From assembly GCF_027563465.1 (NCBI RefSeq), contig NZ_JAPFQA010000016.1, forward strand, positions 59,379-123,378: DNA of 64,000 nucleotides. The letters are read 5' to 3'. Each line of letters opens with the position of its first letter. The first letter of the stretch is position 1. The notes beneath the pieces are model-generated. The model was not told the DNA's origin. It was given only the letters and a program-made list of their open reading frames with translations, and did no database searches. Both the position numbers and the translations under genes were made by a program. Source of the DNA: Mesorhizobium qingshengii. Its GTDB lineage: Bacteria > Pseudomonadota > Alphaproteobacteria > Rhizobiales > Rhizobiaceae. Below, one piece after another: positions 52,211 to 63,583 of the stretch.

Positions 52211-52264
52211 TCTTTCACCTCACCCGACGCTGCGCGCAGCTCCAACGGGGGAAGGATCGAGGGT

Positions 52265-53605
52265 CTAAGCCAGCAGATGCGCCAGCAGCGCGCGCAGTTG
52301 CGCCGGCTTCACCGGCTTGCGCATCAGTTCGATGCCACCCGCACGCGCTGCCTTGGCGACGGCTTCGGAGCTGTCGGCGGTGACGATCAGCGCCGGCACG
52401 GCGCGGCCGAGATAGTCGCGGACCTCGGCGATGGTGGCGGTGCCGAGATCGCCGCCGTCGAGATGCTGGTCGGCAATGACGATGTCTGGCACCCAGTCGG
52501 TGTCGCCAAGCAGGTCGAGCGCATCGTCGGTCGAGGTCGCGGCCCGCACCAGGCATTGCCAGCGCTCGAGCAGGAATGTCATGGCCTGCAGCACCTCGGC
52601 ATCGTTCTCGACCAGCAGCACCTTTGTGCCGAACAGGCCGTAGCCGCGCGGCCGCTCCATGTCGGCGAGGTTGGCAATGGCGTCGGCGGGCGCGCCGATG
52701 CCGACCGGAACATCGATGTGAAAGATGGTGCCGCGCCCGACCTTCGATGAAAACGTCACGGGATGGCCGAGCGCGCTGGCCATGCGGCGCACGATGGCGA
52801 GCCCGAGCCCAAGACCACCGCCGTCCAGTTCGGCATTGGCCGGCGAGGTGCCGCGGTGGAATTCCTCGAACACCGCCTCGCGCTGGTCGTCGGGAATGCC
52901 GCAACCGGTATCGGCGACGTCGATGCGGATGGTGTCGCCGCGATGCCTGGTGCCGACAAGCACGCCGCCAGAGCGCGTATAGCCCAGCGCGTTGGAAAGA
53001 ATGTTCTGCAGGATGCGGCGCAGCAGCGTGCGGTCGGAGCGGACCACCGCATTGACCGGCCGGAACTTCAGCGACAGCCCCTTCAGTTCCGCCACCGGCT
53101 GGAAATCCGAGCGCAGCGACGAGAACAGCGCCTCCAGGCTGACGTCGCCGATGTCGGGTTGCACCACGCCGGCATCGAGCTTGGAGATGTCGAGAAGCGT
53201 GCGCAGCAGGTCCTCCATCGTCTCCAGCGAGCGCTCGACCTGCCGCACCAACTTCCTGCCCTCGTCGCTGGTCTGCACTTCGGCAAGCGCCGAGACGGAG
53301 AGGTGGGCGGCGTTCAGCGGTTGCAGCACGTCGTGGCTGGCGGCGGCGAGGAAGCGGGTCTTGGACAGGTTCGCCAGTTCGGCGTTTTCCTTGGCGGCGC
53401 TGAGGTCGATGTTGGACTGTTCCAGCCTTCGCAGCGTCGAGTGCAATTCCTCGGTGCGCGTGCGCACTCGATTTTCCAGCGAAATCGCGGTCTGGAACAG
53501 CGAGAAGGCGTTGCCCTGCTGGTCCATCGATCGCTCGACGCGGCTGACCAGCGCCGCGTTGATCTTCTTCAGCCTCTCGAGGTCATTGATGTCCCTGAGC
53601 GGCAT
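52265..53605 (-). CDS. Hybrid histidine kinase, NahK-like
   Basis: 446 residues from the ATG one base after the FIST stop codon. N-terminal coiled coil (about 1-80), then HisKA with KTRFLAAASHDVLQPLNAAHL (phospho-His), catalytic domain with NILSNALGYT, DTGCGIP and GGGLGLGLAI, and a C-terminal receiver (VLLVENDA, Asp in IVIADQHL). No membrane segment, so cytoplasmic. The AASHDxLQPLNAA motif is characteristic of the NahK/ErcS' group that partners FIST-domain sensors. Translationally coupled to the FIST gene. Confidence 0.88.
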   Translation of the reverse strand: MPLRDINDLERLKKINAALVSRVERSMDQQGNAFSLFQTAISLENRVRTRTEELHSTLRRLEQSNIDLSAAKENAELANLSKTRFLAAASHDVLQPLNAAHLSVSALAEVQTSDEGRKLVRQVERSLETMEDLLRTLLDISKLDAGVVQPDIGDVSLEALFSSLRSDFQPVAELKGLSLKFRPVNAVVRSDRTLLRRILQNILSNALGYTRSGGVLVGTRHRGDTIRIDVADTGCGIPDDQREAVFEEFHRGTSPANAELDGGGLGLGLAIVRRMASALGHPVTFSSKVGRGTIFHIDVPVGIGAPADAIANLADMERPRGYGLFGTKVLLVENDAEVLQAMTFLLERWQCLVRAATSTDDALDLLGDTDWVPDIVIADQHLDGGDLGTATIAEVRDYLGRAVPALIVTADSSEAVAKAARAGGIELMRKPVKPAQLRALLAHLLA

Positions 53606-53606
53606 C

Positions 53607-54791
53607 TTATTCCGCCGCCTGGCGTTCGCCAAAGGCGATGCCGGTGAAAGTCTGGTTCAAATGCATGGACCGGTACTGTTCGCCATAGGTGCCGAAGCCG
53701 ATGACATTGTTGACCCGGTAGAGCTCCGAAATGTCCCGGAAGACCTGACGGTTGCGTGCGTCCAGCCGGCGCAGCACGCAGTCGAAGCCGAGGATCATGT
53801 CGATGCCGCCAAGCCTGTCCTCGACATCCCGCAGCGCGGCGCGAGTCGATTCGACCATGTCCATCGGCTGGGCGATCGACAGCACGACGCCGTCGTCGAT
53901 GGCGCAGAAGAACGACAGCGAGCCGTCCGGGTGCATCTTCTGGATCGAGCGGCAATAGTATTCGCCGCCGACCTTGACCACCACCGGATGCGAGGCGAAG
54001 CTCAGCGGCGTCAATGTCTGCGGGAGGATACCGACAGAGGCGGCATATTCCTCCGCCGCGTTGGTGGCGTTGAACTCGCGCACGATGCGGTGATCGGGAT
54101 CGGATGCCGTCACCACCAGCTTTTCGTCGGTGGGAACGAAGTTGTCGGTCTTGAAGACATGGAAGGGAATTTCCGTGGCGATCAGCACGATGATGGCGCT
54201 GTCGGAGGTGACCCTGCCATTCGAGATCAGCCGTGTCGTCTCGAATTTCAGGTCATCGCCAGCCGAGCCGCCGAGCAGCGGTATGTCGTCGAGACCCCAG
54301 TGGATGGCCGAACTCACTGCTTCCTCGGCATAGGAGAGCCCATCGATGAAGCAAAGCGCGAACGTGTTCCTGGTCTGCTCGTGGCCGATGCGCCCACGCA
54401 ACAGGCGCCTCAGCGCCTCGACCTCACCGGTGATCCTGTCCATGCCCGAGGAGGACAGATCGTCGACCATCGTGCTGACCGCGGTGAATGACGCCGAGGG
54501 AAGCAGCATGGCGAGCACGTGGCCGTCCTCGAGGCCTTGCGGCGTGATCTCGCCGGCGGTCGAGCAGCCGGCGTGGTGGAGCGCCGGCGCATGGGTCCTG
54601 AATGCCTGGGAAAGGGCGCCGGCCTCGACCAGGCTTTGGGAAAAGAACAGCAGGGCAAAGCCGGCATCGATGGCGGCGGCCTCAATAGCCACCGCGCGTG
54701 CAAAGACATTCGGGTCGGGCTCGTCCGAGGTGAGCACCGACAGACCGCATGCATAGCGGGTCCGTGAACTGGCCAGCGGCGTCCTCCGCAT
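53607..54791 (-). CDS. FIST-domain sensor protein (NosP-like)
   Basis: 394 residues covering FIST_N (about 30-225; ALLFFSQSL, HHAGCSTAGEITPQG, LPSASFTAVSTMV, PLLGGSAGDDLKF) and FIST_C (about 230-375; EEYAASVGI, SFASHPVVVKVGGEYYCRSIQKMHPDGSLSFFCAID). NosP, a haem protein sensing nitric oxide in Pseudomonas and others, has this layout and is co-encoded with NahK. Haem binding here is inference; His in FASHP-like regions are candidates. It controls the downstream kinase in the model system. Confidence 0.82.
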   Translation of the reverse strand: MRRTPLASSRTRYACGLSVLTSDEPDPNVFARAVAIEAAAIDAGFALLFFSQSLVEAGALSQAFRTHAPALHHAGCSTAGEITPQGLEDGHVLAMLLPSASFTAVSTMVDDLSSSGMDRITGEVEALRRLLRGRIGHEQTRNTFALCFIDGLSYAEEAVSSAIHWGLDDIPLLGGSAGDDLKFETTRLISNGRVTSDSAIIVLIATEIPFHVFKTDNFVPTDEKLVVTASDPDHRIVREFNATNAAEEYAASVGILPQTLTPLSFASHPVVVKVGGEYYCRSIQKMHPDGSLSFFCAIDDGVVLSIAQPMDMVESTRAALRDVEDRLGGIDMILGFDCVLRRLDARNRQVFRDISELYRVNNVIGFGTYGEQYRSMHLNQTFTGIAFGERQAAE

Positions 54792-55056
54792 TTCCTCCGA
54801 CGCTGTTTTTTTATGCGCGGCTGTTTTTTACAAGCTTCTGGCGCGCGGGCGTCGAAGGATATTGTTGCTTCCAATCGGCGTTTTGGCAATGGGGCGACCG
54901 GATTGCACGTTTTGCGCGGCCATGACCGAAAGTACAATGAGCCGAGTTTTCGACGTGCTGTTTTTTGTACGTTATGCGGTGTACGAATAACGCATGGCGC
55001 AAGCGCCAACATCGCGTCGGCAGCGTGATGACCAAGGTTATACCCAGGGAGGATTC

Positions 55057-55545
55057 ATGTCGGACGTTTCGTTGATGGTGAACGGAAAGCGGGTCAGCGG
55101 CGCTGCCGAGGACCGAACGCTGCTGGTTCATTTCTTGCGGGAGAATCTCGGCCTTACCGGCACGCATGTCGGTTGCGACACCTCGCAATGCGGTGCCTGC
55201 GTCGTGCATGTCGACGGCAAGGCGGTCAAGTCCTGCACGATGCTCGCGATACAGGCCTCCGGCTCGACCATCGTGACGATCGAAGGCCTGGCCAATGGCG
55301 CCGACCTGCATCCGGTGCAGGCCGCGTTCAAGGAGCATCATGGGCTCCAGTGCGGCTTCTGCACGCCGGGAATGATCATGACGGCGACCGACATGATCAA
55401 CCGCCACCCCGAAGGCCTCGACGAGGCGACGGTGCGCGCCGAACTCGAAGGCAACATCTGCCGCTGCACCGGCTACCACAACATCGTGAAGGCGATCCTC
55501 GCCGCATCGAAGACGATGTCCAAGGGAAAGAAGAAAGCCGCGTAA
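55057..55545 (+). CDS. coxS: CO-dehydrogenase-type small (2Fe-2S) subunit
   Basis: 162 residues; GGGAGG precedes the ATG. Two [2Fe-2S] sites: plant-type CDTSQCGACVVHVDGKAVKSC and helical CGFCTPGMIM ... CRCTGYHNIV. Transfers electrons from the molybdenum site to FAD. First gene of an S-L-M operon, divergent from the FIST gene across 265 bp. Confidence 0.92.
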   Translation: MSDVSLMVNGKRVSGAAEDRTLLVHFLRENLGLTGTHVGCDTSQCGACVVHVDGKAVKSCTMLAIQASGSTIVTIEGLANGADLHPVQAAFKEHHGLQCGFCTPGMIMTATDMINRHPEGLDEATVRAELEGNICRCTGYHNIVKAILAASKTMSKGKKKAA

Positions 55546-55565
55546 TCCACGCGGCTTTGTTTTTC
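55534..55565 (+). terminator. Terminator-like hairpin between coxS and coxL (attenuator candidate)
   Basis: Perfect 9-bp stem AAAGCCGCG (55534-55542) with CGCGGCTTT (55550-55558); the loop contains the coxS stop codon, and GTTTTT follows. The stem overlaps the last coxS codons, so translating ribosomes would influence its folding. Confidence 0.65.
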
Positions 55566-55637
55566 GCACGTCGCGGATCGACGTGACGCCCGAAGTCCAG
55601 GCGTTCCGGTCCCGCGCAACTCAGGTGGAGGATTTCT

Positions 55638-57989
<2,352 letters not shown>

Positions 57990-58001
57990 GGAGGAAGAAG
58001 C

Positions 58002-58799
58002 ATGTATTCGGTCAACTATCATCGCGCCGCCTCGGTCACGGATGCCGCCAAACTCGTCAAGACCGGCGACGCCAAGCTGCTGTCGGGCGGCATGACGCTG
58101 ATCCCGGCCATGAAGACGCGGCTTGCGGCGCCTTCCGATCTTGTCGACCTGTCGCGGATCAAGGAGTTGCAAGGCGTCAAGGTGTCGGGCAAGACCGTCA
58201 CCATCGGCGCCGCCACCACGCATTATGATGTCGCCCGGGACGAGAAGCTGAAGAAGGCCTGCCCGGCGCTTGCCCATCTCGCGTCGCTGATCGGCGATCC
58301 GGCGGTGCGCCACCGGGGGACGATCGGCGGCTCGATCGCCAACAACGATCCGGCGGCCGACTATCCGGCGGCGATGCTGGCGCTCGGCGCCACCATCGTC
58401 ACCAACAAGCGCCAGATCGCCGCCGACAAGTTCTTCAAGGGCCTGTTCGAGACGTCCTTGAAGGACGGCGAGATCGTCACCGCGGTAAGCTTCACCGCGC
58501 CGGCCAAGGCTGCCTACGAGAAGTTCCGCAACCCGGCATCGCGCTACGCGATCGTCGGCGTGTTCGTGGCCAAGGGCAAGGACGGCGTCAGCGTTGCCGT
58601 CACCGGCGCCGGCGACGACGGCGTCTTCCGCTCGAAGGAAATCGAGGCAGCACTTGCCAAGAATTTCGCCGCCGCCGCGCTCGACGGCGTGAAAGTGCCG
58701 GCGAAGAATTTGATGACCGACATCCACGCCTCGGCCGACTACCGCGCCAATCTGATCGCGGTGATGGCCAAGCGCGCGGTGGCTGCCGCCAACGCCTGA
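58002..58799 (+). CDS. coxM: CO-dehydrogenase-type medium (FAD) subunit
   Basis: 265 residues. FAD-binding motifs LLSGGMTLIPAMKTRLAAP (AGGHSL-type) and RHRGTIGGSIANNDPAADYPAAMLALGA (TIGG). Twelve bp after coxL, with GAGGAGGAAG as ribosome site. Completes the S-L-M order typical of form II operons; no maturation genes (coxDEFG) follow. Confidence 0.92.
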   Translation: MYSVNYHRAASVTDAAKLVKTGDAKLLSGGMTLIPAMKTRLAAPSDLVDLSRIKELQGVKVSGKTVTIGAATTHYDVARDEKLKKACPALAHLASLIGDPAVRHRGTIGGSIANNDPAADYPAAMLALGATIVTNKRQIAADKFFKGLFETSLKDGEIVTAVSFTAPAKAAYEKFRNPASRYAIVGVFVAKGKDGVSVAVTGAGDDGVFRSKEIEAALAKNFAAAALDGVKVPAKNLMTDIHASADYRANLIAVMAKRAVAAANA

Positions 58800-58828
58800 C
58801 GACAAAACGGTTCATCATTTCACGACAT

Positions 58829-58856
58829 GGAAAGGGGCCTTCGCGGCCCCTTTCGT
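58829..58856 (+). terminator. Terminator of the cox operon
   Basis: GAAAGGGGCC and GGCCCCTTTC pair around a TTCGC loop, 31 bp after the coxM stop. Confidence 0.75.
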
Positions 58857-59079
58857 ATGTGGCGGCTGTAGTCGTCCAGTTCCTGAAGGAATCGCTGTCG
58901 CACTGGCCTCTTTTGTTTGAAGCAGCCCCGGCGCTTACTGCCCCTGAAACTGCCCAGCAGCAATCTCGCACTTGCACAAACTGATATTGCACTGCAATAT
59001 GGTCAAGGGCGGGAATGCGAGCCGGGTTCGGACAGCTTACCGCCGTACCCTTTCGCGTGACCAATGCGAAAGGATCGGC

Positions 59080-60102
59080 ATGTCCGACATTTCCGCAACC
59101 CATATGGTTCGGTCCCTAACCGTCACCGACCGATCGGCCAGGACAAGGTTGGCCTATCTCGACGGCTGGCGCGGCCTGTCGATAGCCCTGGTGCTGATCG
59201 GCCATTTTTTCCCCGTTCCCGGAATCAATCTCGGGGTGCTGGGCGTCGAATTCTTCTTCGTGCTCAGCGGCCGGCTGATGGCCGAGATCCTTTTCATCGA
59301 ACGCTACCCGCTGAAGAAATTCTTCAAGCGCCGCTTCGCGCGCATCTATCCGGCTCTGCTGGTGTTCGTCATCGTTGCCATGATTGCGCTCTCCGGCACA
59401 TTCATCGCCTTCAAATGGAAGGCGGCACTGACAGCGCTGACATTCACCTACAATTATGCCGGCATTCTCGTTACCCGGGCCGGGGCGCTGGACCATATCT
59501 GGTCACTCTGCGTCGAGGAGCACGCCTATGTCATCCTGGCGCTGATTAGCGCGCTCGTCTCCAGGCGCAACCGCGTGATCCCCCTGCTGGTGACCCTGGC
59601 CCTGCTTGCCATGGCGAACGGGGCGATCTCGTACTGGGTGTTCGATCTGGACTACGAGACCACCTACTGGCGCACCGACGTGCACATCGCGTCAATCCTG
59701 CTGTCGGCATCGATCTGCCTGCTCAAGGCCGATGGCAGGCTGCCGGCGGTGCTCATGGGCACGCACGTGGCGCTGGCGGCAACGGTCGGCGCCGTTGTGC
59801 TGTTCCTCGATCCGGTGCCGACGCCGATCCACTATCTTCTGGCGGTGCCGCTGCTGGCGCTCGCCGTCAACGTGCTCGATTTCAACACCGGCTATCTGAC
59901 CGGATTGCTGTCCTCATCGCCGATGACGATGCTGGGGCTGTGGTCGTATTCGCTGTATCTGTGGCAGCAGCCGTTCTACAAATTCGTCTATGAGCAAGGC
60001 AGCAATCCATGGCCGATGCTGGCCGGCGCCTTTGCCTGCGCGCTCTGCAGCTACTACGTCATCGAGCGGCCGGCACGCGAATGGCTCAACCGCAATTGGT
60101 GA
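59080..60102 (+). CDS. Acyltransferase family 3 membrane protein
   Basis: 340 residues with about ten membrane helices. RLAYLDGWRGLSIALVLIGHFFPVPG (catalytic-type His), FFFVLSGRLMAEILF, KRRFARIYPALLVFV and a C-terminal SYYVIERPAREWLNRNW are signatures of the OafA/NodX-type family that acetylates envelope or exported glycans. Target unknown. The 281 bp upstream show no other gene. Confidence 0.88.
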   Translation: MSDISATHMVRSLTVTDRSARTRLAYLDGWRGLSIALVLIGHFFPVPGINLGVLGVEFFFVLSGRLMAEILFIERYPLKKFFKRRFARIYPALLVFVIVAMIALSGTFIAFKWKAALTALTFTYNYAGILVTRAGALDHIWSLCVEEHAYVILALISALVSRRNRVIPLLVTLALLAMANGAISYWVFDLDYETTYWRTDVHIASILLSASICLLKADGRLPAVLMGTHVALAATVGAVVLFLDPVPTPIHYLLAVPLLALAVNVLDFNTGYLTGLLSSSPMTMLGLWSYSLYLWQQPFYKFVYEQGSNPWPMLAGAFACALCSYYVIERPAREWLNRNW

Positions 60103-60117
60103 ATACCGCCGGCATCG

Positions 60118-60606
60118 TCAGGCCGGGGCGCTGTTTTTCCGCGCCCTAAGATACCGTCGCAGGCCGGCTTCGCCGCGCGGCGTCGTCCAGCGGTGGTTCC
60201 AGGCGAAGGCAGGCCGCAGCAGCGGCGCGAGGAATTTGAGGATGGGTCTCTCGACCGTGACCTGCCAGGTCAGCTGGACATGGGTGCCGGTGCCCGACGG
60301 CGACAATTCCGCCCGCCACAGGCCGTCGAAATCGCCGTGGGTCTTCACCACCACCAGCCGGCTAGGTTCGAGCTCCGCGGCCTCGATGATGAAGTTCAGC
60401 TCATAGGGCAGGGCACCGCGAGCCCGTGCTCTTGCGCGCGAACCGATGGTCGCCTTGCCTTTCCTGTCCAGCGGCACCACTTCCTTGTAGACGTCACCCC
60501 ACCAGAGCGGCAGCAGTTCGGCATCCGAGAGCACCTCCCACACTTCCAGCGGCGTGCCCTCGGGGATGTGCCAGCTTTCGTCGAAACGGAAGACATTGCT
60601 TGGCAT
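60118..60606 (-). CDS. SRPBCC-family protein
   Basis: 162 residues. FRFDESWHIPEGTPLEVWEVLSDAELLPLWWGDVYKEV, then LPYELNFIIEAAELEPSRLVVVKTHGDFDGLWRAELSPSGTGTHVQLTWQVTVERP is the START-like SRPBCC/polyketide cyclase fold, a hydrophobic ligand-binding cup. Ligand unknown. GGAGGAAACGCC precedes the ATG. Confidence 0.85.
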   Translation of the reverse strand: MPSNVFRFDESWHIPEGTPLEVWEVLSDAELLPLWWGDVYKEVVPLDRKGKATIGSRARARARGALPYELNFIIEAAELEPSRLVVVKTHGDFDGLWRAELSPSGTGTHVQLTWQVTVERPILKFLAPLLRPAFAWNHRWTTPRGEAGLRRYLRARKNSAPA

Positions 60607-60675
60607 GGCGTTTCCTCCGGTTGGCGGAAACAGCTACATTAGCTTCAGCTTCTTTGTGTGGCCAGCACCAGCGGG

Positions 60676-61173
60676 TCAGGCGGCGATCTGCCTGACGTAG
60701 TAGCGCACCGCCTTCTTGCCGCCATGGATGACGGCGTCGCCGACCTCGGCGAAGCCAAGGGCGGCGTGAAAGGCATCCGAAGCCGGGTTGGGCGGATCGA
60801 TATTGACCTCGCAGGTGACAAGCGTGTGGCCGGCGGCCGCGACATGATCGAACAGGTCCTGGTAGAGCCGGCGGGCATGCCCGCGGCCGCGCGCTTGCGC
60901 CGCGACGACGACACGGTCGACATAGACGAAACGCGGGTAGCGTTCGCAAAACCACAGGAAATTGGGACTGTCGTAGCTGGCGTCCTGATCGAAGGTCATG
61001 ATGAAGGCTTCGAGGTCGCCGATGCGGCGCGCATAGAATGCCTCGCCGAGCAGGTAGGACAGCCGCTCCGGCTCCAGCCATGACAGTTCGGCTGCGTGCT
61101 CGTTGTTGAGCGCCAGGATCGCCGCTTCGTCTTCCGGCGCTACACGGCTGATCGCGGCAGGGGTCGCGGTCAT
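60676..61173 (-). CDS. GNAT-family N-acetyltransferase
   Basis: 165 residues; VYVDRVVVAAQARGRGHARRLYQDLFDHV contains the acetyl-CoA loop (QARGRGHA). C-terminal NPASDAFHAALGFAEVGDAVIHGGKKAVRYYVR is typical. It overlaps the cutC stop by 4 bp, so the genes are coupled. Substrate unknown. Confidence 0.88.
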   Translation of the reverse strand: MTATPAAISRVAPEDEAAILALNNEHAAELSWLEPERLSYLLGEAFYARRIGDLEAFIMTFDQDASYDSPNFLWFCERYPRFVYVDRVVVAAQARGRGHARRLYQDLFDHVAAAGHTLVTCEVNIDPPNPASDAFHAALGFAEVGDAVIHGGKKAVRYYVRQIAA

Positions 61174-61928
61174 GCCTTGGCTGCCGCGATCGTCACCGCC
61201 ACGAGGTCCGTGTCGGTCAAGGTGTTGCGATACTCGCGGTCGAGGTCGGAGCCGCCCATGCCGACGTCGGGGTTGCGGTAATCCATGGCGCTCGGCACCT
61301 CCTTGAGGGCGGCGAAATGCATTTCGGACAATCCGGTCCTTTTGCGCACCTCGGCGATGTTGCCAAGGTCGAGCCCGCCGCAGCCGAGGACAACGATGCG
61401 GTCGCCGGCCTGTCGCACCAGGTCCGCCAACAGTGAGATGCCTTCGATGGCGGTGTCGCGCTGGCCGCTGGTCAGCACGCGGCCGACCTTGCAGCGGATC
61501 AGCGCTTCGAGCGCCTCGGCTGGATCGCGCGTCATGTCGAAGGCACGGTGGCAGGTGACGTTCAGAGGCCCGGCGGCCTTCGTCAACTCGTTCATGCGCT
61601 CTTCGTCGATTGTGCCATCGGCTTTCAGGCAGCCAAATACGACGCCGGGCACGCTGAGGTCGCGCAGCGCGGCGACATCGGCAAGCATCGAGCGATATTC
61701 GGTGTCGCTGTAGAGAAAATCGCCGCCGCGCGGCCGCACCATGACGTGAAATGGCACGGTCGCCTGGTCGAGGGCGGCGCGCACCGTGCCGAGGCTCGGC
61801 GTGATGCCGCCTTCGACAAGGCTGGCGCACAGTTCGACCCGGTCGGCGCCGGCTGCCTGCGCCGCCAAAAGGCCGTCGATCCCTTCGACACAGATTTCGA
61901 TCAGCGGCAGGCGAGGTTGTTTGGTCAA
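61170..61928 (-). CDS. cutC: CutC family protein
   Basis: 252 residues, a TIM-barrel: IEICVEGIDGLLAAQAAGADRVELCASLVEGGITPSLG, VMVRPRGGDFLYSDTEYRSM, CHRAFDMTRDPAEALE, VLTSGQRDTAIEGI. Named for copper tolerance, but the enzymatic role is uncertain. First gene of a two-gene unit with the GNAT enzyme. Confidence 0.9.
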   Translation of the reverse strand: MTKQPRLPLIEICVEGIDGLLAAQAAGADRVELCASLVEGGITPSLGTVRAALDQATVPFHVMVRPRGGDFLYSDTEYRSMLADVAALRDLSVPGVVFGCLKADGTIDEERMNELTKAAGPLNVTCHRAFDMTRDPAEALEALIRCKVGRVLTSGQRDTAIEGISLLADLVRQAGDRIVVLGCGGLDLGNIAEVRKRTGLSEMHFAALKEVPSAMDYRNPDVGMGGSDLDREYRNTLTDTDLVAVTIAAAKA

Positions 61929-62055
61929 GGGGCGATCCAGTCCATGATGTCGGCGCCAGCCCTAGCATCGGGCAGGTCGGCGCGAAAGCGTGAACAGCGC
62001 GCCGCCACTTGGGCCAGGTATCGAATTCCTCGCTTGACACTTCCATAACCGTTCC

Positions 62056-62091
62056 GTTATTGATTCACATATAGCCAACTGGTTATTGATT
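62056..62091. promoter_or_regulatory. Direct repeat upstream of the AhpD-like gene
   Basis: GTTATTGATT occurs at 62056-62065 and 62082-62091 in an AT-rich stretch 127 bp before the gene start. Spacing of 26 bp suits a regulator site; otherwise unassigned. Confidence 0.35.
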
Positions 62092-62217
62092 TCGCGTGGA
62101 CGATACGCCGCCAACGGCGACCGGCCAACTGGCGGAATCAAACTCAGAAGCCTGGATGCGTGGCATCCGGGCTCGGCAAAACGTGCCCTGACGAAACGCT
62201 TCAAGAAGGAAAAGACC

Positions 62218-62673
62218 ATGCAAGCAAGGATCAAAAATCCGGTAGCGCTCTTTCCCGGCTCCCTGCAGGCCCTGCTGGCGCTGGACAAGTCGACCGAGGC
62301 GGCTGAAGTGCCTTATGTAACGCGCAAGCTCATCCATCTGCGCGCCAGCCAGATCAACAGCTGCAGCGCCTGCGTCGACATGCATGCGCGCGAACTGAAG
62401 AAGGCCGGCGAAAAGGACGAGCGCATCTTTGCCCTCGCGGCATGGCGGGAGACGCCCTACTTCACCGACGCCGAACGGGCGGCCCTGGCGCTCGCCGAGG
62501 CCGGCACAAGGCTCGCCGACCGGCCGGACGCGGTGCCGGACGATGTCTGGGACGAAGCCGCCCGGCACTATGATGAAAAGGCGCTGGCCGCGCTGGTCAT
62601 CCAGATCGCCCTGATCAACGCCTTCAACCGGCTGAACGCCACGACGCGACAGATGGTTGGCGCCTGGGGGTAA
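62218..62673 (+). CDS. Carboxymuconolactone decarboxylase / AhpD-like protein
   Basis: 151 residues from the ATG with AAGGA upstream. VTRKLIHLRASQINSCSACVDMHARELKKAG carries the C-x-x-C active site and His of AhpD-like alkylhydroperoxidase proteins. It probably acts in peroxide defence in the cytoplasm. Confidence 0.88.
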   Translation: MQARIKNPVALFPGSLQALLALDKSTEAAEVPYVTRKLIHLRASQINSCSACVDMHARELKKAGEKDERIFALAAWRETPYFTDAERAALALAEAGTRLADRPDAVPDDVWDEAARHYDEKALAALVIQIALINAFNRLNATTRQMVGAWG

Positions 62674-62801
62674 TGGGGCAGGGCGGCGCTGGCGGTGCTC
62701 ACCGGAACGATCGCCCTGCACCTTGCCGGTGGGCTTCAGTTCGTCCCGAGGGACGGCTGCTTCGGTACATCGGTTTCGGGCGGCGATCGTGAGGCAGGCC
62801 G

Positions 62802-63233
62802 CTACTGGCGCAACTCCGTATTCTTGGCGCCTTCCTCGACCTGATCGATCACCAGCAGCTTGACGGGACCGTCGCCGATATTGGTGGCCTGGTGCCACTG
62901 GCCGATCATTTCGACGATGAAATCACCCGTCTTGTAGGTGTTGCTGTTGCCGCTCTCGACATTGGTGACCTTCAGCCTCCCGGCCTCGACATAGGCGTAG
63001 CGGGGGAAGGGATGCCTGTGCACCGGCAAGGTCGCGCCCGGTGCGATGTCATAGGTCGAAACCAGGACCTGCACGTTTTCCCGCGGCAGCGTGATCGGCT
63101 GGCCGGAAGCGGTTGTCGTGCGTGACGCAAGCGGTGTGACAATGACGGGTGTGCCGCTGCTGTCCAGTGCCCAAGCCGGGTTTGCGGAAAAGACCGCCGC
63201 GAGCAGCAGCCCAGACATCAGAATTTTTCGCAT
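62802..63233 (-). CDS. Secreted cupin-domain protein
   Basis: 143 residues from the ATG with GGAG at 6 nt. Signal peptide (MSGLLLAAVFSANPAWA-LD). Cupin motif 1: PGATLPVHRHPFPRYAYVEAGRLKV; motif 2: GDFIVEMIGQWHQATNIGDGPVKLLVIDQ, with His metal ligands. Periplasmic, ligand unknown. Confidence 0.85.
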   Translation of the reverse strand: MRKILMSGLLLAAVFSANPAWALDSSGTPVIVTPLASRTTTASGQPITLPRENVQVLVSTYDIAPGATLPVHRHPFPRYAYVEAGRLKVTNVESGNSNTYKTGDFIVEMIGQWHQATNIGDGPVKLLVIDQVEEGAKNTELRQ

Positions 63234-63379
63234 GATTCGCTCCAGCTCAGTGTCAGCATCGCGCGGAGGCCCTCCGCGCGCAAGATACGGGCTGCGGCGA
63301 GAAGCCTGCCGGGCCGCGTCCTTAGTCCGGCCGCGCCCCGGAGGCCGGGGCTCGGTGGTTGCCGCTGTCCGATCGTGGG

Positions 63380-63583
63380 CTATGCCGCGGCACTGAGCCT
63401 GGGTTCTGCCAGCGTCCCCAGGCCGGCACATCCCAAGCAGGCGATCGTCTTTCCTGGGCAACCGGTCTGATGGGTTCCTTGCGGGCAGCAATGCCCCTTT
63501 GACGCATCCCATCTGGAGCAGTCAAAAACCTTGCCGCTGCCATGACAGTGCGGGCATTCCGCATTCACTAAAGCCGTTGCCAA
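63380..63583 (-). CDS. Mini-protein with DnaJ-type CxxCxGxG zinc motifs
   Basis: About 67 residues. CPHCHGSGKV and CLGCAGLGT are the paired CxxCxGxG motifs of DnaJ-type zinc fingers, with extra cysteines between them. A free-standing finger of unknown partner. Start may be the TTG used here or an internal GTG just before NAECPHC. Confidence 0.55.
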   Translation of the reverse strand: MATALVNAECPHCHGSGKVFDCSRWDASKGHCCPQGTHQTGCPGKTIACLGCAGLGTLAEPRLSAAA

